Part shown: piece by piece, positions 9,313-17,333 of the stretch
Layout of the letters: every line of letters starts with the position of its first letter
Numbering within the stretch: position 1 is the first letter of the stretch
From: JAUYQR01 sp050632395
GTDB lineage: Bacteria > Pseudomonadota > Alphaproteobacteria > Rhodobacterales > Rhodobacteraceae
Reading direction: 5' to 3'
NCBI RefSeq assembly: GCF_050632395.1
Contig: NZ_CP192600.1
Location: 434,001 to 498,000 of the forward strand
DNA length: 64,000 bases
Notes under the pieces: model-generated
Seen by the model: only the letters and a program-made list of their open reading frames with translations
What the model was told of the DNA's origin: nothing
Databases searched by the model: none
Program-made: the position numbers and the translations under genes

Positions 9313-10283
9313 CACTGGCGGTCGGGGTCATCGGTCTTGGCGTGATGGGGGCGGAACATTTGCGCCTTTTGCGCGAGGAAACGGGCGGCGCGCATGTCGT
9401 GGCGGTCTGCGATGCCGATGCCGGTCGGGCGCAGGCACTGGCAGCCGGGGCGCAGGTGTTTGCCGATCCGATGGCCCTGATCGCGGCACCAGAGGTCGAG
9501 GCGGTGGTCATCGCCTCGCCCGATGCCACCCACGCCGGGCTGGCCCTTGCCTGCATCGCCCAGCGAAAGCCCGCGCTGTGCGAAAAGCCGCTGGCAGCTA
9601 CGGCTGCCGAGGCGCTGCGGATCGTGGATGCCGAAGTGGCGGGCGGCACTCGCCTTTTGCAGATCGGCTACATGCGCCGTTTTGATCCGGCATATTCCGA
9701 AATGCTGGCGGTCTTTCTGGCAGGCGGCATTGGCGCGCCGGTCCTGCTGCACAACATCCACCGCAACGCCGCAGCACCGGACTGGTTCACCGGCCCGATG
9801 GCGGTGACCAATTCCTTCGTCCACGAAATCGACATCAGCCGCTGGCTTCTGGGGTCTGACCTTGCCACGGCCACCGTCAATGCCGCACCGGGGGGCGACC
9901 CCCTGTTGATCACGATGGAGACAGACAAGGGCGAGATCGTCTCGACCGAGGTTTTCATGAACGCGGCCTACGGCTACCACGTCCACGCCCAGCTTGTCGG
10001 GCGCGACGGCACGGTGGAAATGGCCGCGCCCACCGTCACCCTGACCAACCGTGCGCGCCAGCACGGGCACGGCTTTCCCGCCAACTGGGTGCCGCGCTTT
10101 GCCGATGCCTACCGCATCCAGATGCGGGCATGGGTGCAATCGGTCGCCTCTGGGGTGCCTGTCGGCGCCTCGGCCTGGGACGGTTATGTTGCAACGGCTG
10201 TTGCTGAACAGGTCGTCACCGCATTGCAGGCCGGATCGAAGGTGACGCTTTCCCTTGCCACCCGCCCCGGTCTTTACACCTGA
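9309..10283 (+). CDS. Gfo/Idh/MocA-family oxidoreductase (IolG-like)
   Basis: A 324-aa dehydrogenase with Rossmann GVIGLGVMGAEH, CEKPLAAT, and YMRRFDPAYSEM, which parallels the VRRFDP segment of the iolG product. FVHEIDISRWLL provides the catalytic His/Asp. It is coupled to the previous gene by an ATGA overlap. It looks like a second inositol-2-dehydrogenase-type enzyme, perhaps with different stereochemistry (IolX/IolW-like) or NADP preference. Having three family members in one operon fits use of several inositol isomers, but that is inference. Confidence 0.86.
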   Translation: MTLAVGVIGLGVMGAEHLRLLREETGGAHVVAVCDADAGRAQALAAGAQVFADPMALIAAPEVEAVVIASPDATHAGLALACIAQRKPALCEKPLAATAAEALRIVDAEVAGGTRLLQIGYMRRFDPAYSEMLAVFLAGGIGAPVLLHNIHRNAAAPDWFTGPMAVTNSFVHEIDISRWLLGSDLATATVNAAPGGDPLLITMETDKGEIVSTEVFMNAAYGYHVHAQLVGRDGTVEMAAPTVTLTNRARQHGHGFPANWVPRFADAYRIQMRAWVQSVASGVPVGASAWDGYVATAVAEQVVTALQAGSKVTLSLATRPGLYT

Positions 10284-10307
10284 CACACCGAACAGAAAGC
10301 CCATGCC

Positions 10308-11129
10308 ATGACGATCCGCTTTGCCCTCAACCGCACCTGCGCGCCGCAAATGCCTCTGGATGAGTTCATTCAGCTTGCGATGGCGGCGGGGGTACATGCG
10401 GTCGAAATCCGCAACGATATCGAGGGACGCGAATTTGCCGACGGCACACCCGCGTCGGACGTGCGGGCCAAGCTGGAGGCAGCGGGGCTTTCCGTCGCCT
10501 CGGTCAACGCACTTCAACGCTTCAACGACTGGACGCCCGACCGCGCGACCGAGGCCAAGGCGATCATCGCCTACGCCGCCGCCCTTGGTGCGCCCGGTGT
10601 CGTGCTCTGCCCGGTCCACAACGAAGACCACGGCTGGACAGACGCCGAGGCCGAACGGAACCTCCGCGACGGCCTGCGCCAGTTGCGCTCGATCCTGCAA
10701 GCGCACGGCGTGACCGGCTATGTCGAACCCCTGGGCATGAAGGGGTCCACTATGAAACGGCAGGACATGGCCGTGGCTGCGGTGACCGATATCGACGGTT
10801 GGGACGCCTATCAGCTTTGCTACGACACGTTCCAGTTCTTCCGCTGCGGCGACACGCAGCTTTTTCCCGAACGGATCGGCCTGGCGCACATGTCTGGCAT
10901 CTCGCGCCCCGACCTTGGCCCCTCCGACCTGACCGAGCCTGATCGCGGGCTGATCTTCATCGACGACCGGGTCGGCAACGTCGCGCAACTGCGCCAGCTT
11001 TTCGCCGCGGGCTATACGGGTTTCGTGTCGATGGAACCGTTCAGTCCGGCCGTGCAGAACGACCCCGATCTGATGTCGCGCCTGCGGGCCAGCCTTGAAT
11101 ACGTCGGCGCGCTGCTGCCCACGGCTTGA
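10308..11129 (+). CDS. TIM-barrel sugar isomerase/epimerase, IolI-like (2-keto-myo-inositol isomerase)
   Basis: A 273-aa xylose-isomerase-like TIM-barrel protein. Its start FALNRTCAPQM resembles IolI proteins. Metal-ligand candidates are the Glu in YVEPLGMKG, the Asp in CYDTFQFFR, the His in IGLAHMSGI and the Glu in VSMEPFSP. IolI interconverts 2-keto-myo-inositol and 1-keto-D-chiro-inositol, letting D-chiro-inositol enter the pathway. It sits 24 bp after the second Gfo/Idh gene and is probably the last gene of the catabolic operon. Another hexulose or hexuronate epimerase role is possible. Confidence 0.75.
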   Translation: MTIRFALNRTCAPQMPLDEFIQLAMAAGVHAVEIRNDIEGREFADGTPASDVRAKLEAAGLSVASVNALQRFNDWTPDRATEAKAIIAYAAALGAPGVVLCPVHNEDHGWTDAEAERNLRDGLRQLRSILQAHGVTGYVEPLGMKGSTMKRQDMAVAAVTDIDGWDAYQLCYDTFQFFRCGDTQLFPERIGLAHMSGISRPDLGPSDLTEPDRGLIFIDDRVGNVAQLRQLFAAGYTGFVSMEPFSPAVQNDPDLMSRLRASLEYVGALLPTA

Positions 11130-11264
11130 GTGGCAATGAAATGTGCGTTGCAAGAAAAATTGTCAAAAACAAAAATTGACAAAATAATGCGAACGGCATT
11201 TGATATCCGCAGGCGACAGTCGCCATCCGGCCAGACTGCCGGTGATTCCAAGGGAGGAATACGA
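11130..11264 (+). promoter_or_regulatory. Promoter/operator region of the sugar ABC importer operon
   Basis: This 135-bp AT-rich gap holds a -35-like TTGACA at 11176-11181 and a weak -10 (TTTGAT, 11199-11204) with 17-bp spacing. TTGTCAA-n9-TTGACAA at 11160-11182 is a perfect dyad overlapping the -35 box. GCAATGA (11133-11139) and TTGCAAGA (11148-11155) repeat words found in the iolG promoter, where TTGCAAGA occurs at 3938-3945. AAGGGAGGAAT is the ribosome site for the binding-protein gene. Co-regulation with the iol operons by one repressor is inferred. Confidence 0.5.
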
Positions 11265-12290
11265 ATGAACAAGACCCTTCTGCTCGCATCCGTCGCGGTT
11301 GCGAGCCTGACCTCGGCCGTTTCGGCGGCTGACATGAAAGTGTGCGTCAGCTGGTCGAACTTCCGCGAAGAGCGCTGGAAGACCGACGAAGCCGCCATCA
11401 AGGGCGCGCTGGATGCTGCCGGTGCCGAATACATCTCGGCCGACGCGCAGACCTCGGCCACCAAGCAGCTTGCCGACATCGAAGGCATGATCACCCAGGG
11501 CTGCTCGGCGCTGATCATCCTGGCGCAAGACAGCGCCTCGATCGGCCCGGCCCTTGATGCCGCACAGGACGCCGGTATCCCGGTTGTCGGCTATGACCGC
11601 ATGATCGACGATCCGCGCGCCTTCTACCTGACCTTCGACAACGTCGAGGTTGGCCGGATGCAGGCCCGCGCCGTTCTGGAGGCGATGCCCAAGGGCCGCT
11701 ACGTGATGATCAAGGGCTCGCCCGTTGACCCGAACGCAGATTTCCTGCGCGGCGGTCAGCAGGAAGTGCTGCAAGCGGCGATCGACGCCGGTGACATCAC
11801 CATCGTCGGCGAGGCCTATACCGAAGACTGGCAGCCCGCCAACGCCCAGAAGAACATGGAGCAGATCCTGACCGAGACGGACAATGGCGTGGATGCCGTG
11901 GTCGCCTCGAACGACGGCACCGCCGGTGGCGTGGTTGCGGCGCTGACCGCGCAGGGCATGGCCGGTATCCCGGTCTCGGGTCAGGACGGCGACATGGCCG
12001 CGCTGAACCGTGTGGCGCTTGGCACCCAGACCGTTTCGGTGTGGAAAGACAGCCGTGCGCTTGGCAAGGCCGCCGGCGAGATCGCCGTCGCTTTGGCCAG
12101 CGGCACCGCGATGGATGCGGTCGAAGGTGCGGGCAAGTTCACCTCGCCGGGCGGCAAGGAACTGACCTCGGTGTTCCTGAAGCCGGTTCCGATCACCAAG
12201 GACAACCTGAACGTGGTTCTGGACGCTGGCTGGATCACCAAGGACGTGCTTTGCGCTGGCGTCACCGGTGACGTCGCCGTCTGCAAGTAA
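11265..12290 (+). CDS. Periplasmic sugar-binding protein, XylF-like (ABC importer)
   Basis: A 341-aa type I periplasmic binding protein (Peripla_BP_4). A signal peptide of about 21 residues ends at VSA, then ADMKVCVSW. Segments such as VGYDRMIDD, YLTFDNVEVGRMQA, IKGSPVDPNADFLRGGQ, VVASNDGTAGG and SGQDGDM match the D-xylose-binding protein XylF closely in kind and order. The ATG at 11265 follows AAGGGAGGAA; an in-frame start 45 codons earlier lacks such a site and would bury the signal peptide. In this context the ligand may be an inositol rather than xylose, which sequence cannot decide. Confidence 0.87.
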   Translation: MNKTLLLASVAVASLTSAVSAADMKVCVSWSNFREERWKTDEAAIKGALDAAGAEYISADAQTSATKQLADIEGMITQGCSALIILAQDSASIGPALDAAQDAGIPVVGYDRMIDDPRAFYLTFDNVEVGRMQARAVLEAMPKGRYVMIKGSPVDPNADFLRGGQQEVLQAAIDAGDITIVGEAYTEDWQPANAQKNMEQILTETDNGVDAVVASNDGTAGGVVAALTAQGMAGIPVSGQDGDMAALNRVALGTQTVSVWKDSRALGKAAGEIAVALASGTAMDAVEGAGKFTSPGGKELTSVFLKPVPITKDNLNVVLDAGWITKDVLCAGVTGDVAVCK

Positions 12291-12308
12291 GCCGAAGGCC
12301 TGAAACAC

Positions 12309-12335
12309 GCGGCGCCCCGGTCACCGGGACGCCGC
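12309..12335 (+). repeat. Hairpin between binding-protein and permease genes
   Basis: GCGGCG-C-CCCGG, loop TCA, CCGGG-A-CGCCGC forms a strong GC stem with one C/A mismatch, 19 bases after the binding-protein stop. No T-run follows, so it is unlikely to be a complete terminator. Such hairpins commonly stabilise the upstream message, so that binding protein is made in excess over membrane components. The effect here is inferred. Confidence 0.55.
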
Positions 12336-12386
12336 AAGATGCGGACGGGACGCCCTGGTGGCGCCCCGAGGGGAGGAGGGATCGAC

Positions 12387-13688
12387 ATGACAGACACCGG
12401 GCAGGTTTCCACTGCACCCGCGCCAAAGCGTGGCATCATCGACACGCTGGAACTTGACGTCCGGCTTCTGGGGATGCTGGTCGCCTTTGCCGCGATTGCG
12501 CTGGTCTTCACCATCTGGACGGGCGGCACTTTTGTCAGCCCGCGCAACGTTTTCAACATATCGGTGCAGGCGGTGCCTGTCGCCATCATGGCCTGCGGGA
12601 TGGTCTTCGTGATCGTCGCGCGCCAGATCGACCTGTCGGTCGGGTCGATGCTGGCCATGTGTTCCGCCGTCATGGCGATGAGCCAGGCTACCTGGCTGCC
12701 CTCGCTGATGGGGCTGGAGTACGGCAGCCCGGTCATTCTGGTTGTCACCATCCTGCTGGGCTTTGCGGTCGGCACGGGCATGGGCGCGATCACCGGCTGG
12801 CTGGTCGGCTACCAGCGCATCCCGTCGTTCATCGTCACTCTGGGCGGGCTATTCGTCTGGCGCAACATCAACTGGTACACCACCAACGGCCAGTCCGTTT
12901 CGCTGACGGACCCGCATCTTCTGATGTTCGGCGGCACCGAAGGCGTGCTGGGTGCGCCGGTCAGCATGGTGCTTGGTGTAGCAGCCTCGGTCGCCGCAGC
13001 CGCGGGCCTGCTGTCGGCCCGCCGCAACAAGCAAAGCCACGGCTTCATCGTGAAACCGGCATGGGCCGAGGGTGTGATGATGGCGATGGTCGTGGGTGCG
13101 ATCATGCTCTTCGTGACCTGGCTCTCGCGCTATCCGGTGCCGGAAGCCAAGCTGAAGCGCCTGTTCGAAGCGCGGGGCGAGGTGATGCCCGAAGGCTTCA
13201 CCGCCATGCACGGCCTGCCGATTTCGGTGATCATCCTGATCGTCGTCGCGGTGGGCATGACGATCACCGCACGCAAGACGCGCCTTGGCCGCTACATCTT
13301 TGCGATGGGCGGCAACCCCGATGCTGCGGAACTTTCCGGCATCAACACCCGCGCGCTGACGGTCAAGATCTTTGCGCTGATGGGGTTTCTTTGTGGTCTG
13401 GCTGCGCTGGTAGCCCAGGCCCGCCTGCAAAGCCACGGCAATGATATCGGGATGCTGGAAGAACTGCGCGTCATCGCGGCGGCTGTCATCGGCGGCACCG
13501 CTCTGGCTGGCGGCGTTGGCACGATTTACGGCGCGGTCCTTGGTGCGCTGATCATGCAGTCGCTGCAATCGGGCATGGCGATGGTCGGGGTGGACACGCC
13601 GTTCCAGAACGTCGTCGTCGGGCTTGTCCTGATCATCGCCGTCTGGGTCGACATCATCTATCGCAAGCGCATGGGGCTGACGAAATGA
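12387..13688 (+). CDS. Sugar ABC transporter permease, XylH-like
   Basis: A 433-aa inner-membrane permease of the BPD_transp_2 family with many hydrophobic segments, comparable in length to XylH (about 390-430 aa) rather than RbsC (about 320 aa). VFVIVARQIDLSVGS and the C-terminal ELSGINTRALTVKIF and AAAVIGGTALAGGVGTIYGAVLGALI blocks are family signatures; the EAA-like loop contacts the ATPase. The ATG at 12387 is chosen over one at 12339 because GGGGAGGAGGG precedes it. The gene is coupled to the ATPase gene by an ATGA overlap. Confidence 0.9.
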   Translation: MTDTGQVSTAPAPKRGIIDTLELDVRLLGMLVAFAAIALVFTIWTGGTFVSPRNVFNISVQAVPVAIMACGMVFVIVARQIDLSVGSMLAMCSAVMAMSQATWLPSLMGLEYGSPVILVVTILLGFAVGTGMGAITGWLVGYQRIPSFIVTLGGLFVWRNINWYTTNGQSVSLTDPHLLMFGGTEGVLGAPVSMVLGVAASVAAAAGLLSARRNKQSHGFIVKPAWAEGVMMAMVVGAIMLFVTWLSRYPVPEAKLKRLFEARGEVMPEGFTAMHGLPISVIILIVVAVGMTITARKTRLGRYIFAMGGNPDAAELSGINTRALTVKIFALMGFLCGLAALVAQARLQSHGNDIGMLEELRVIAAAVIGGTALAGGVGTIYGAVLGALIMQSLQSGMAMVGVDTPFQNVVVGLVLIIAVWVDIIYRKRMGLTK

Positions 13689-14443
13689 GCAACACCGCAC
13701 AAACCCCTCTGGTCGAGCTGCGCGACATCTCGATCGCCTTCGGCGGCATCAAGGCGGTCGACCATGTGACCGTCGATCTTTACCCGGGCGAGGTGGTCGG
13801 CCTTCTGGGCCACAACGGTGCGGGCAAATCGACGCTGATCAAGTGCCTGTCCGGTGCCTACAAGGCCGACAGCGGGCAGATCCTGATCAACGGCAAAGAG
13901 GTCGAGATCAACAATCCGCGTGACGCCCGCGCACAGAACATCGAAACGATCTACCAGACGCTGGCTTTGGCCGATAACCTCGACGCCGCATCGAACCTGT
14001 TTCTCGGGCGCGAGATCATGGCGAACGGCCTGATGAACGACGCAAAGATGGAGGCCGAGACGCGCAAGATCATGGCGCGGCTGAACCCGAACTTCCGCAA
14101 GTTCAACGTGCCGGTCTCGGCGCTTTCCGGCGGCCAGCGCCAGTCGGTCGCCATCGCGCGGGCGGTCTACTTCAACGCCAAGATACTGATCATGGACGAA
14201 CCCACCGCAGCCCTTGGGCCGCACGAGACGCAGATGGTGGCGGAACTGATCCAGGAATTGAAGGCACAAGGTCTGGGCATCTTCCTGATCGAGCATGACA
14301 TCCACAACGTCATGAAGCTGTGCGACCGCGCCTGCGTGATGAAGAACGGCCAGCTTGTCGGCACGGTGAACGTCAACGAGGTGACCGATGATGACATTCT
14401 TGGCATGATCATCATGGGCAAGAAACCGGCCAAAGCGGCCTGA
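13685..14443 (+). CDS. Sugar ABC transporter ATP-binding protein, single ABC domain
   Basis: A 252-aa ATPase with Walker A GHNGAGKST, a Q-loop region at IYQTLALADN, signature LSGGQRQ, Walker B ILIMDEPTAALG and H-loop LIEHD. XylG and RbsA partners of XylH-type permeases are normally tandem two-domain proteins near 500 aa. This one has a single domain, as in FrcA-type systems, so it would work as a homodimer. It is the last gene of the importer operon; no clear terminator follows. Confidence 0.9.
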   Translation: MSNTAQTPLVELRDISIAFGGIKAVDHVTVDLYPGEVVGLLGHNGAGKSTLIKCLSGAYKADSGQILINGKEVEINNPRDARAQNIETIYQTLALADNLDAASNLFLGREIMANGLMNDAKMEAETRKIMARLNPNFRKFNVPVSALSGGQRQSVAIARAVYFNAKILIMDEPTAALGPHETQMVAELIQELKAQGLGIFLIEHDIHNVMKLCDRACVMKNGQLVGTVNVNEVTDDDILGMIIMGKKPAKAA

Positions 14444-14559
14444 CGGGTACGCTGCCTCAACCCATAGGACCACCAAGATCAGATATGCCGTTGTCGGCGC
14501 CGGCTGAATTTCGCAAGAGGCGTTCATGCCCGCAGTAGCCACTACCGGGAAATTCGCGG

Positions 14560-14715
14560 ATGCAGGCCATCGTTTCGGGCAGCCCAGATGCCGCGCAGAA
14601 GCTGGCCGATTTCCACGGCGAAACCGTGCGGCTGGAGCCAAGGCCGTTCGGTCGCGGGATCGACGCCCAGACGGTGCGACACTTGCCCGTCACCGACCGC
14701 CGCCTTCTGGTGTGA
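14560..14715 (+). pseudogene. Possible gene remnant or small unidentified ORF
   Basis: The gap 14444-14734 (about 290 bp) holds no recognisable full gene. An ATG at 14560 opens 51 codons beginning MQAIVSGSPDAAQKL and ending in TGA at 14713-14715. Codon choice resembles the neighbours, and the peptide looks like the tail of a larger protein, not a free small protein. I see no ribosome site and do not recognise the family. It may be debris of a gene lost between the importer and the convergent ornithine-cyclodeaminase-like gene. Low certainty. Confidence 0.25.
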
Positions 14716-14734
14716 CCGGTGCGCGCAGCGCCCT

Positions 14735-15640
14735 TTACCGGCCCTTTGCCGCCCAGCATTGCGCGATGTAGGTCGCGGTCATCAGGTCCAGATGCGCGCC
14801 GCCGCCGTTCTTGGCGATGGTGATCTCGTCGTCCGAGCGGCGCGAGAACAGCGCTGGGTCGTCATAGAAATCAGCGATCACGTCGGCTTCGGTGATGGCG
14901 CCCGATTTCAGCGGGTCTATCAGCTCGCCAATGTGGTGGATCGTCGTCGCGCGGCTGTCCACGAACACCCGCGCCCGCGCCATCGCGGCGTCGTCGACCT
15001 CGCGCATCGACGGTTTATAGGCCCCGATCAGGTCAAGGTGCTGGCCCGGTTGCAGCCATGCGCCCTTGATCAGCGGGGTTTCCGTCAGTGTGGCGGTGCA
15101 GATGATGTCGGCCGCCTTGACCGCAGCCTCCAGATCATCTGCCACCGGCAGGCCCATCGCCTCGGCCGTGGCGCGGGTGCGGCTCCAGACGGTAAAGCGG
15201 GCATCTGGAAAGATGCTTGAATAGGCATCCACCATGTTGCGCGCCACGGTTCCCGCGCCCACCAGCAGGATGTTGCGACTGTCCTTGCGCGCCAGCCGCG
15301 AGGCGGAAAGCAGGCTGTCGCCGGCGGTTTTCCACTTGGTCACAAGGTGGAAATCCAGCAGCGCCGTCAACTCTCCGGTCGTATCGTCAAAGAGGTTGAC
15401 GATGCCGTTGATCGTTGGCTTGCCGCGGGCTGCGTTGCCCGGAACGATGGTGCCGATCTTGACCAAGGCACCCAAGCCGTCGATCCACGCGCCCCGGTCC
15501 AACAGCGTGTCCGCGCCCCGGTAGACCAAGAGGTCGGCAATGTCGGCGCGCGGCAGGCGATGCCCCGCCTCCAGTGCCGCCGTCATCCCGGCCCAGGTCA
15601 TATGCGCTTCGGCGGCGAACGGAATCATCTCGACGGTCAT
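14735..15640 (-). CDS. Ornithine cyclodeaminase / mu-crystallin family protein
   Basis: A 301-aa NAD(P)-binding protein. The Rossmann segment ILLVGAGTVARNMVDAY, the FTVWSRT strand and the C-terminal GGGAHLDLMTATYIAQ are family features. Members include ornithine cyclodeaminase, alanine dehydrogenase, ketimine reductase and staphylopine-type enzymes, so the reaction is uncertain. GKPTINGIVNLFDDTTGELTALLD corresponds to the substrate-domain loop. The start overlaps the upstream HAD gene's TGA, giving a leftward DMT-HAD-OCD operon. The three may handle an amino acid or imine compound exported or imported by the DMT protein; this is inference. Confidence 0.85.
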   Translation of the reverse strand: MTVEMIPFAAEAHMTWAGMTAALEAGHRLPRADIADLLVYRGADTLLDRGAWIDGLGALVKIGTIVPGNAARGKPTINGIVNLFDDTTGELTALLDFHLVTKWKTAGDSLLSASRLARKDSRNILLVGAGTVARNMVDAYSSIFPDARFTVWSRTRATAEAMGLPVADDLEAAVKAADIICTATLTETPLIKGAWLQPGQHLDLIGAYKPSMREVDDAAMARARVFVDSRATTIHHIGELIDPLKSGAITEADVIADFYDDPALFSRRSDDEITIAKNGGGAHLDLMTATYIAQCWAAKGR

Positions 15641-16260
15641 AGCCCTGCCTCCCCTGACGTCAGCAGACCTTCGGCGACCAGTCGCGCCGCCCAGCCCTGC
15701 CAGCTTTCAAATTGATGCGTGCGCCAGCCACGCCGCGCCGCTGCGGTGATGTTGTCGGCCTTGTCATCGGTGAACAAAAGCCGGTCAGCCGCCAACCCGC
15801 AGTCCTCTTCGACCATCGCATAGATGCGCGGGTCGGGCTTTGTCACCCCCATCCGGCCCGACACATACTCCCGGTCGAACTCGTTCAGGAATTCCAGCTT
15901 TCCCCGCGCTTCCTCGTAGGAATAGCTGCCAAAGTTGGTCAGGCTGAACACCGGCACGCCTTTTCCCCGCAGCGCGCGCAAAAGCGCGATCGAGCCTTCG
16001 ATACGCGGGCTCGCAAGCTCGATCCAGCGGTCATACCACATGCGAACTTCGGGCGCCCAATCGGGGTGCCGATCAGCCCAGTCATAGATCGTTTCGCGAA
16101 AGAGGCCGCCCGCGTCCACGATCTCGTTCATCGCGTGCAGGTCGACCTCGGTGAACAACGCACGGCGCCGCTCTTTGCCGATCACCCGGTCATAGAACGC
16201 TTCGGGCTGCCAGCGGGTCAGCACGTTGCCGATGTCGAAGATTACTGCCTCAGGCTGCAT
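15637..16260 (-). CDS. HAD-superfamily hydrolase (subfamily IA, DxGNV type)
   Basis: A 207-aa HAD phosphatase-like protein. Motif I is FDIGNVL (nucleophile Asp, with Gly in place of the usual second Asp), motif II is FSLTNF, motif III Lys is in GVTKPDPRIY, and motif IV is FTDDKADN. The DIGNV form is typical of YihX-like sugar-phosphatases and of haloacid or epoxide-hydrolase-fused relatives. It overlaps the DMT transporter gene by 11 bp and the ornithine-cyclodeaminase-like gene by 4 bp. Substrate unknown. Confidence 0.85.
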   Translation of the reverse strand: MQPEAVIFDIGNVLTRWQPEAFYDRVIGKERRRALFTEVDLHAMNEIVDAGGLFRETIYDWADRHPDWAPEVRMWYDRWIELASPRIEGSIALLRALRGKGVPVFSLTNFGSYSYEEARGKLEFLNEFDREYVSGRMGVTKPDPRIYAMVEEDCGLAADRLLFTDDKADNITAAARRGWRTHQFESWQGWAARLVAEGLLTSGEAGL

Positions 16261-17185
16261 GGGCTTCCTTCTTGCGCGCCGTTTCCCGCCACAGCGTATA
16301 GAGGCCCGATCCGCAGATCAGCGCAATCCCCACCCAGGCGGTCAGGTCAGGAAAGGTGCCGAAAACCACGGCGCCCCAGACGATGGCGGCAGGCATGCCC
16401 ACATATTCGAAGGGTGCGACCAGCCCCGCCTCGGCGGTGCGGTAGGCTTGCGTCACCATCATGCCGCCAATGCCCACCGCAAGCCCGGTGGCAAGAAAGA
16501 TCGGCCAATCGCCAATCGGCGGCCAGATCCACGGCCGAAACAGGAACGCCCAGATCGGGTCTTCCGTCGCCAGATGCCCGTCACCGACCCAAAGCCCCAT
16601 TGCCACGCTGACGATGATGAACCCCGCCTGCACGAAGAACCCCAGGGTCATGGCGCTTTCGGTGCTGCCCATCTGCCGCGCCAGCAGGTTTCCGGCGGCG
16701 TAAAGGATGGCCGAACACAGCACCATGATCGCTGCCGGCTGGATCACCCCGGCACCGGGGCGCAGCATGATGATGACCCCGATCATGCCAAGGATCACCG
16801 CCGCCCAGCGACGCGGGCCGACGGTTTCCTTCAAGAACAGCACCGACAGCACGGTGATCGCAATCGGACTGACAAAGGCCACCGCCACCGCATCGGCCAA
16901 GGGCAACGCAGCCAGCCCAAGAAAGAAGGTGACATTTGACACCATCACAATCGCCACGCGCAGAAGGTGCGTCCTTGGCCGTCGGGTGCGCAACTGACGA
17001 AATCCGGTGCCGCTGAAGCCGATGAAGCAAAGGATGAAGGTCATCGCCACAAAGGCGCGGATCAAGATCACCTGATGCAGCGCATAGCCGCCCGACAGGA
17101 ACTTGATCGCAACGTCGTTGACCGAAAAGATGATGGTTCCGCCAGCGGCGAACAGGATGCCCGAAAGGGCCGGATTGCGTGCCAT
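16250..17185 (-). CDS. DMT-superfamily (EamA) transporter
   Basis: A 311-aa inner-membrane protein with about ten hydrophobic segments arranged as two EamA repeats, the usual architecture of the drug/metabolite transporter superfamily. The first helix follows MARNPALSG. The end is short and charged (ETARKKEAHA). It is first of a three-gene leftward operon with HAD and ornithine-cyclodeaminase-like genes. A perfect 21-bp palindrome lies about 130 bp upstream at 17313-17333. Substrate is unassigned; family members export amino acids, nucleosides or other metabolites. Confidence 0.87.
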   Translation of the reverse strand: MARNPALSGILFAAGGTIIFSVNDVAIKFLSGGYALHQVILIRAFVAMTFILCFIGFSGTGFRQLRTRRPRTHLLRVAIVMVSNVTFFLGLAALPLADAVAVAFVSPIAITVLSVLFLKETVGPRRWAAVILGMIGVIIMLRPGAGVIQPAAIMVLCSAILYAAGNLLARQMGSTESAMTLGFFVQAGFIIVSVAMGLWVGDGHLATEDPIWAFLFRPWIWPPIGDWPIFLATGLAVGIGGMMVTQAYRTAEAGLVAPFEYVGMPAAIVWGAVVFGTFPDLTAWVGIALICGSGLYTLWRETARKKEAHAA

Positions 17186-17312
17186 GCCGCCAGATGACCG
17201 CGCCGCGCGAGGGCCGTCTGTTCTGGCCGCGACATCGGGCGGCGATCCTGAAAAATAGTTAACAAACCGTAAAGGCGTCTCGCCAAGCCGTTGTTTTTGT
17301 TACGGACAGACA

Positions 17313-17333
17313 AGTGTCCCACGGTGGGACACT
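17313..17333. repeat. Perfect 21-bp palindrome at the end of the UPF0178 gene
   Basis: AGTGTCCCAC-G-GTGGGACACT is a perfect 10-1-10 inverted repeat. It overlaps the TAG stop of the UPF0178 gene (17332-17334) and lies upstream of the leftward DMT operon. As RNA on the minus strand it forms a GC stem but is followed by only scattered T residues, so termination is possible but weak. As DNA it could be an operator for the DMT operon. Confidence 0.55.

Noticed and set aside
9186..11153. 655-codon minus-strand frame over the second Gfo/Idh and IolI-like genes
   Set aside because: Shadow frame; low-complexity basic peptide with no start signal.
17313..17333. Palindrome as an ordinary intrinsic terminator
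   Set aside because: No proper T-run follows on either strand, so it is listed as a repeat with unknown role.
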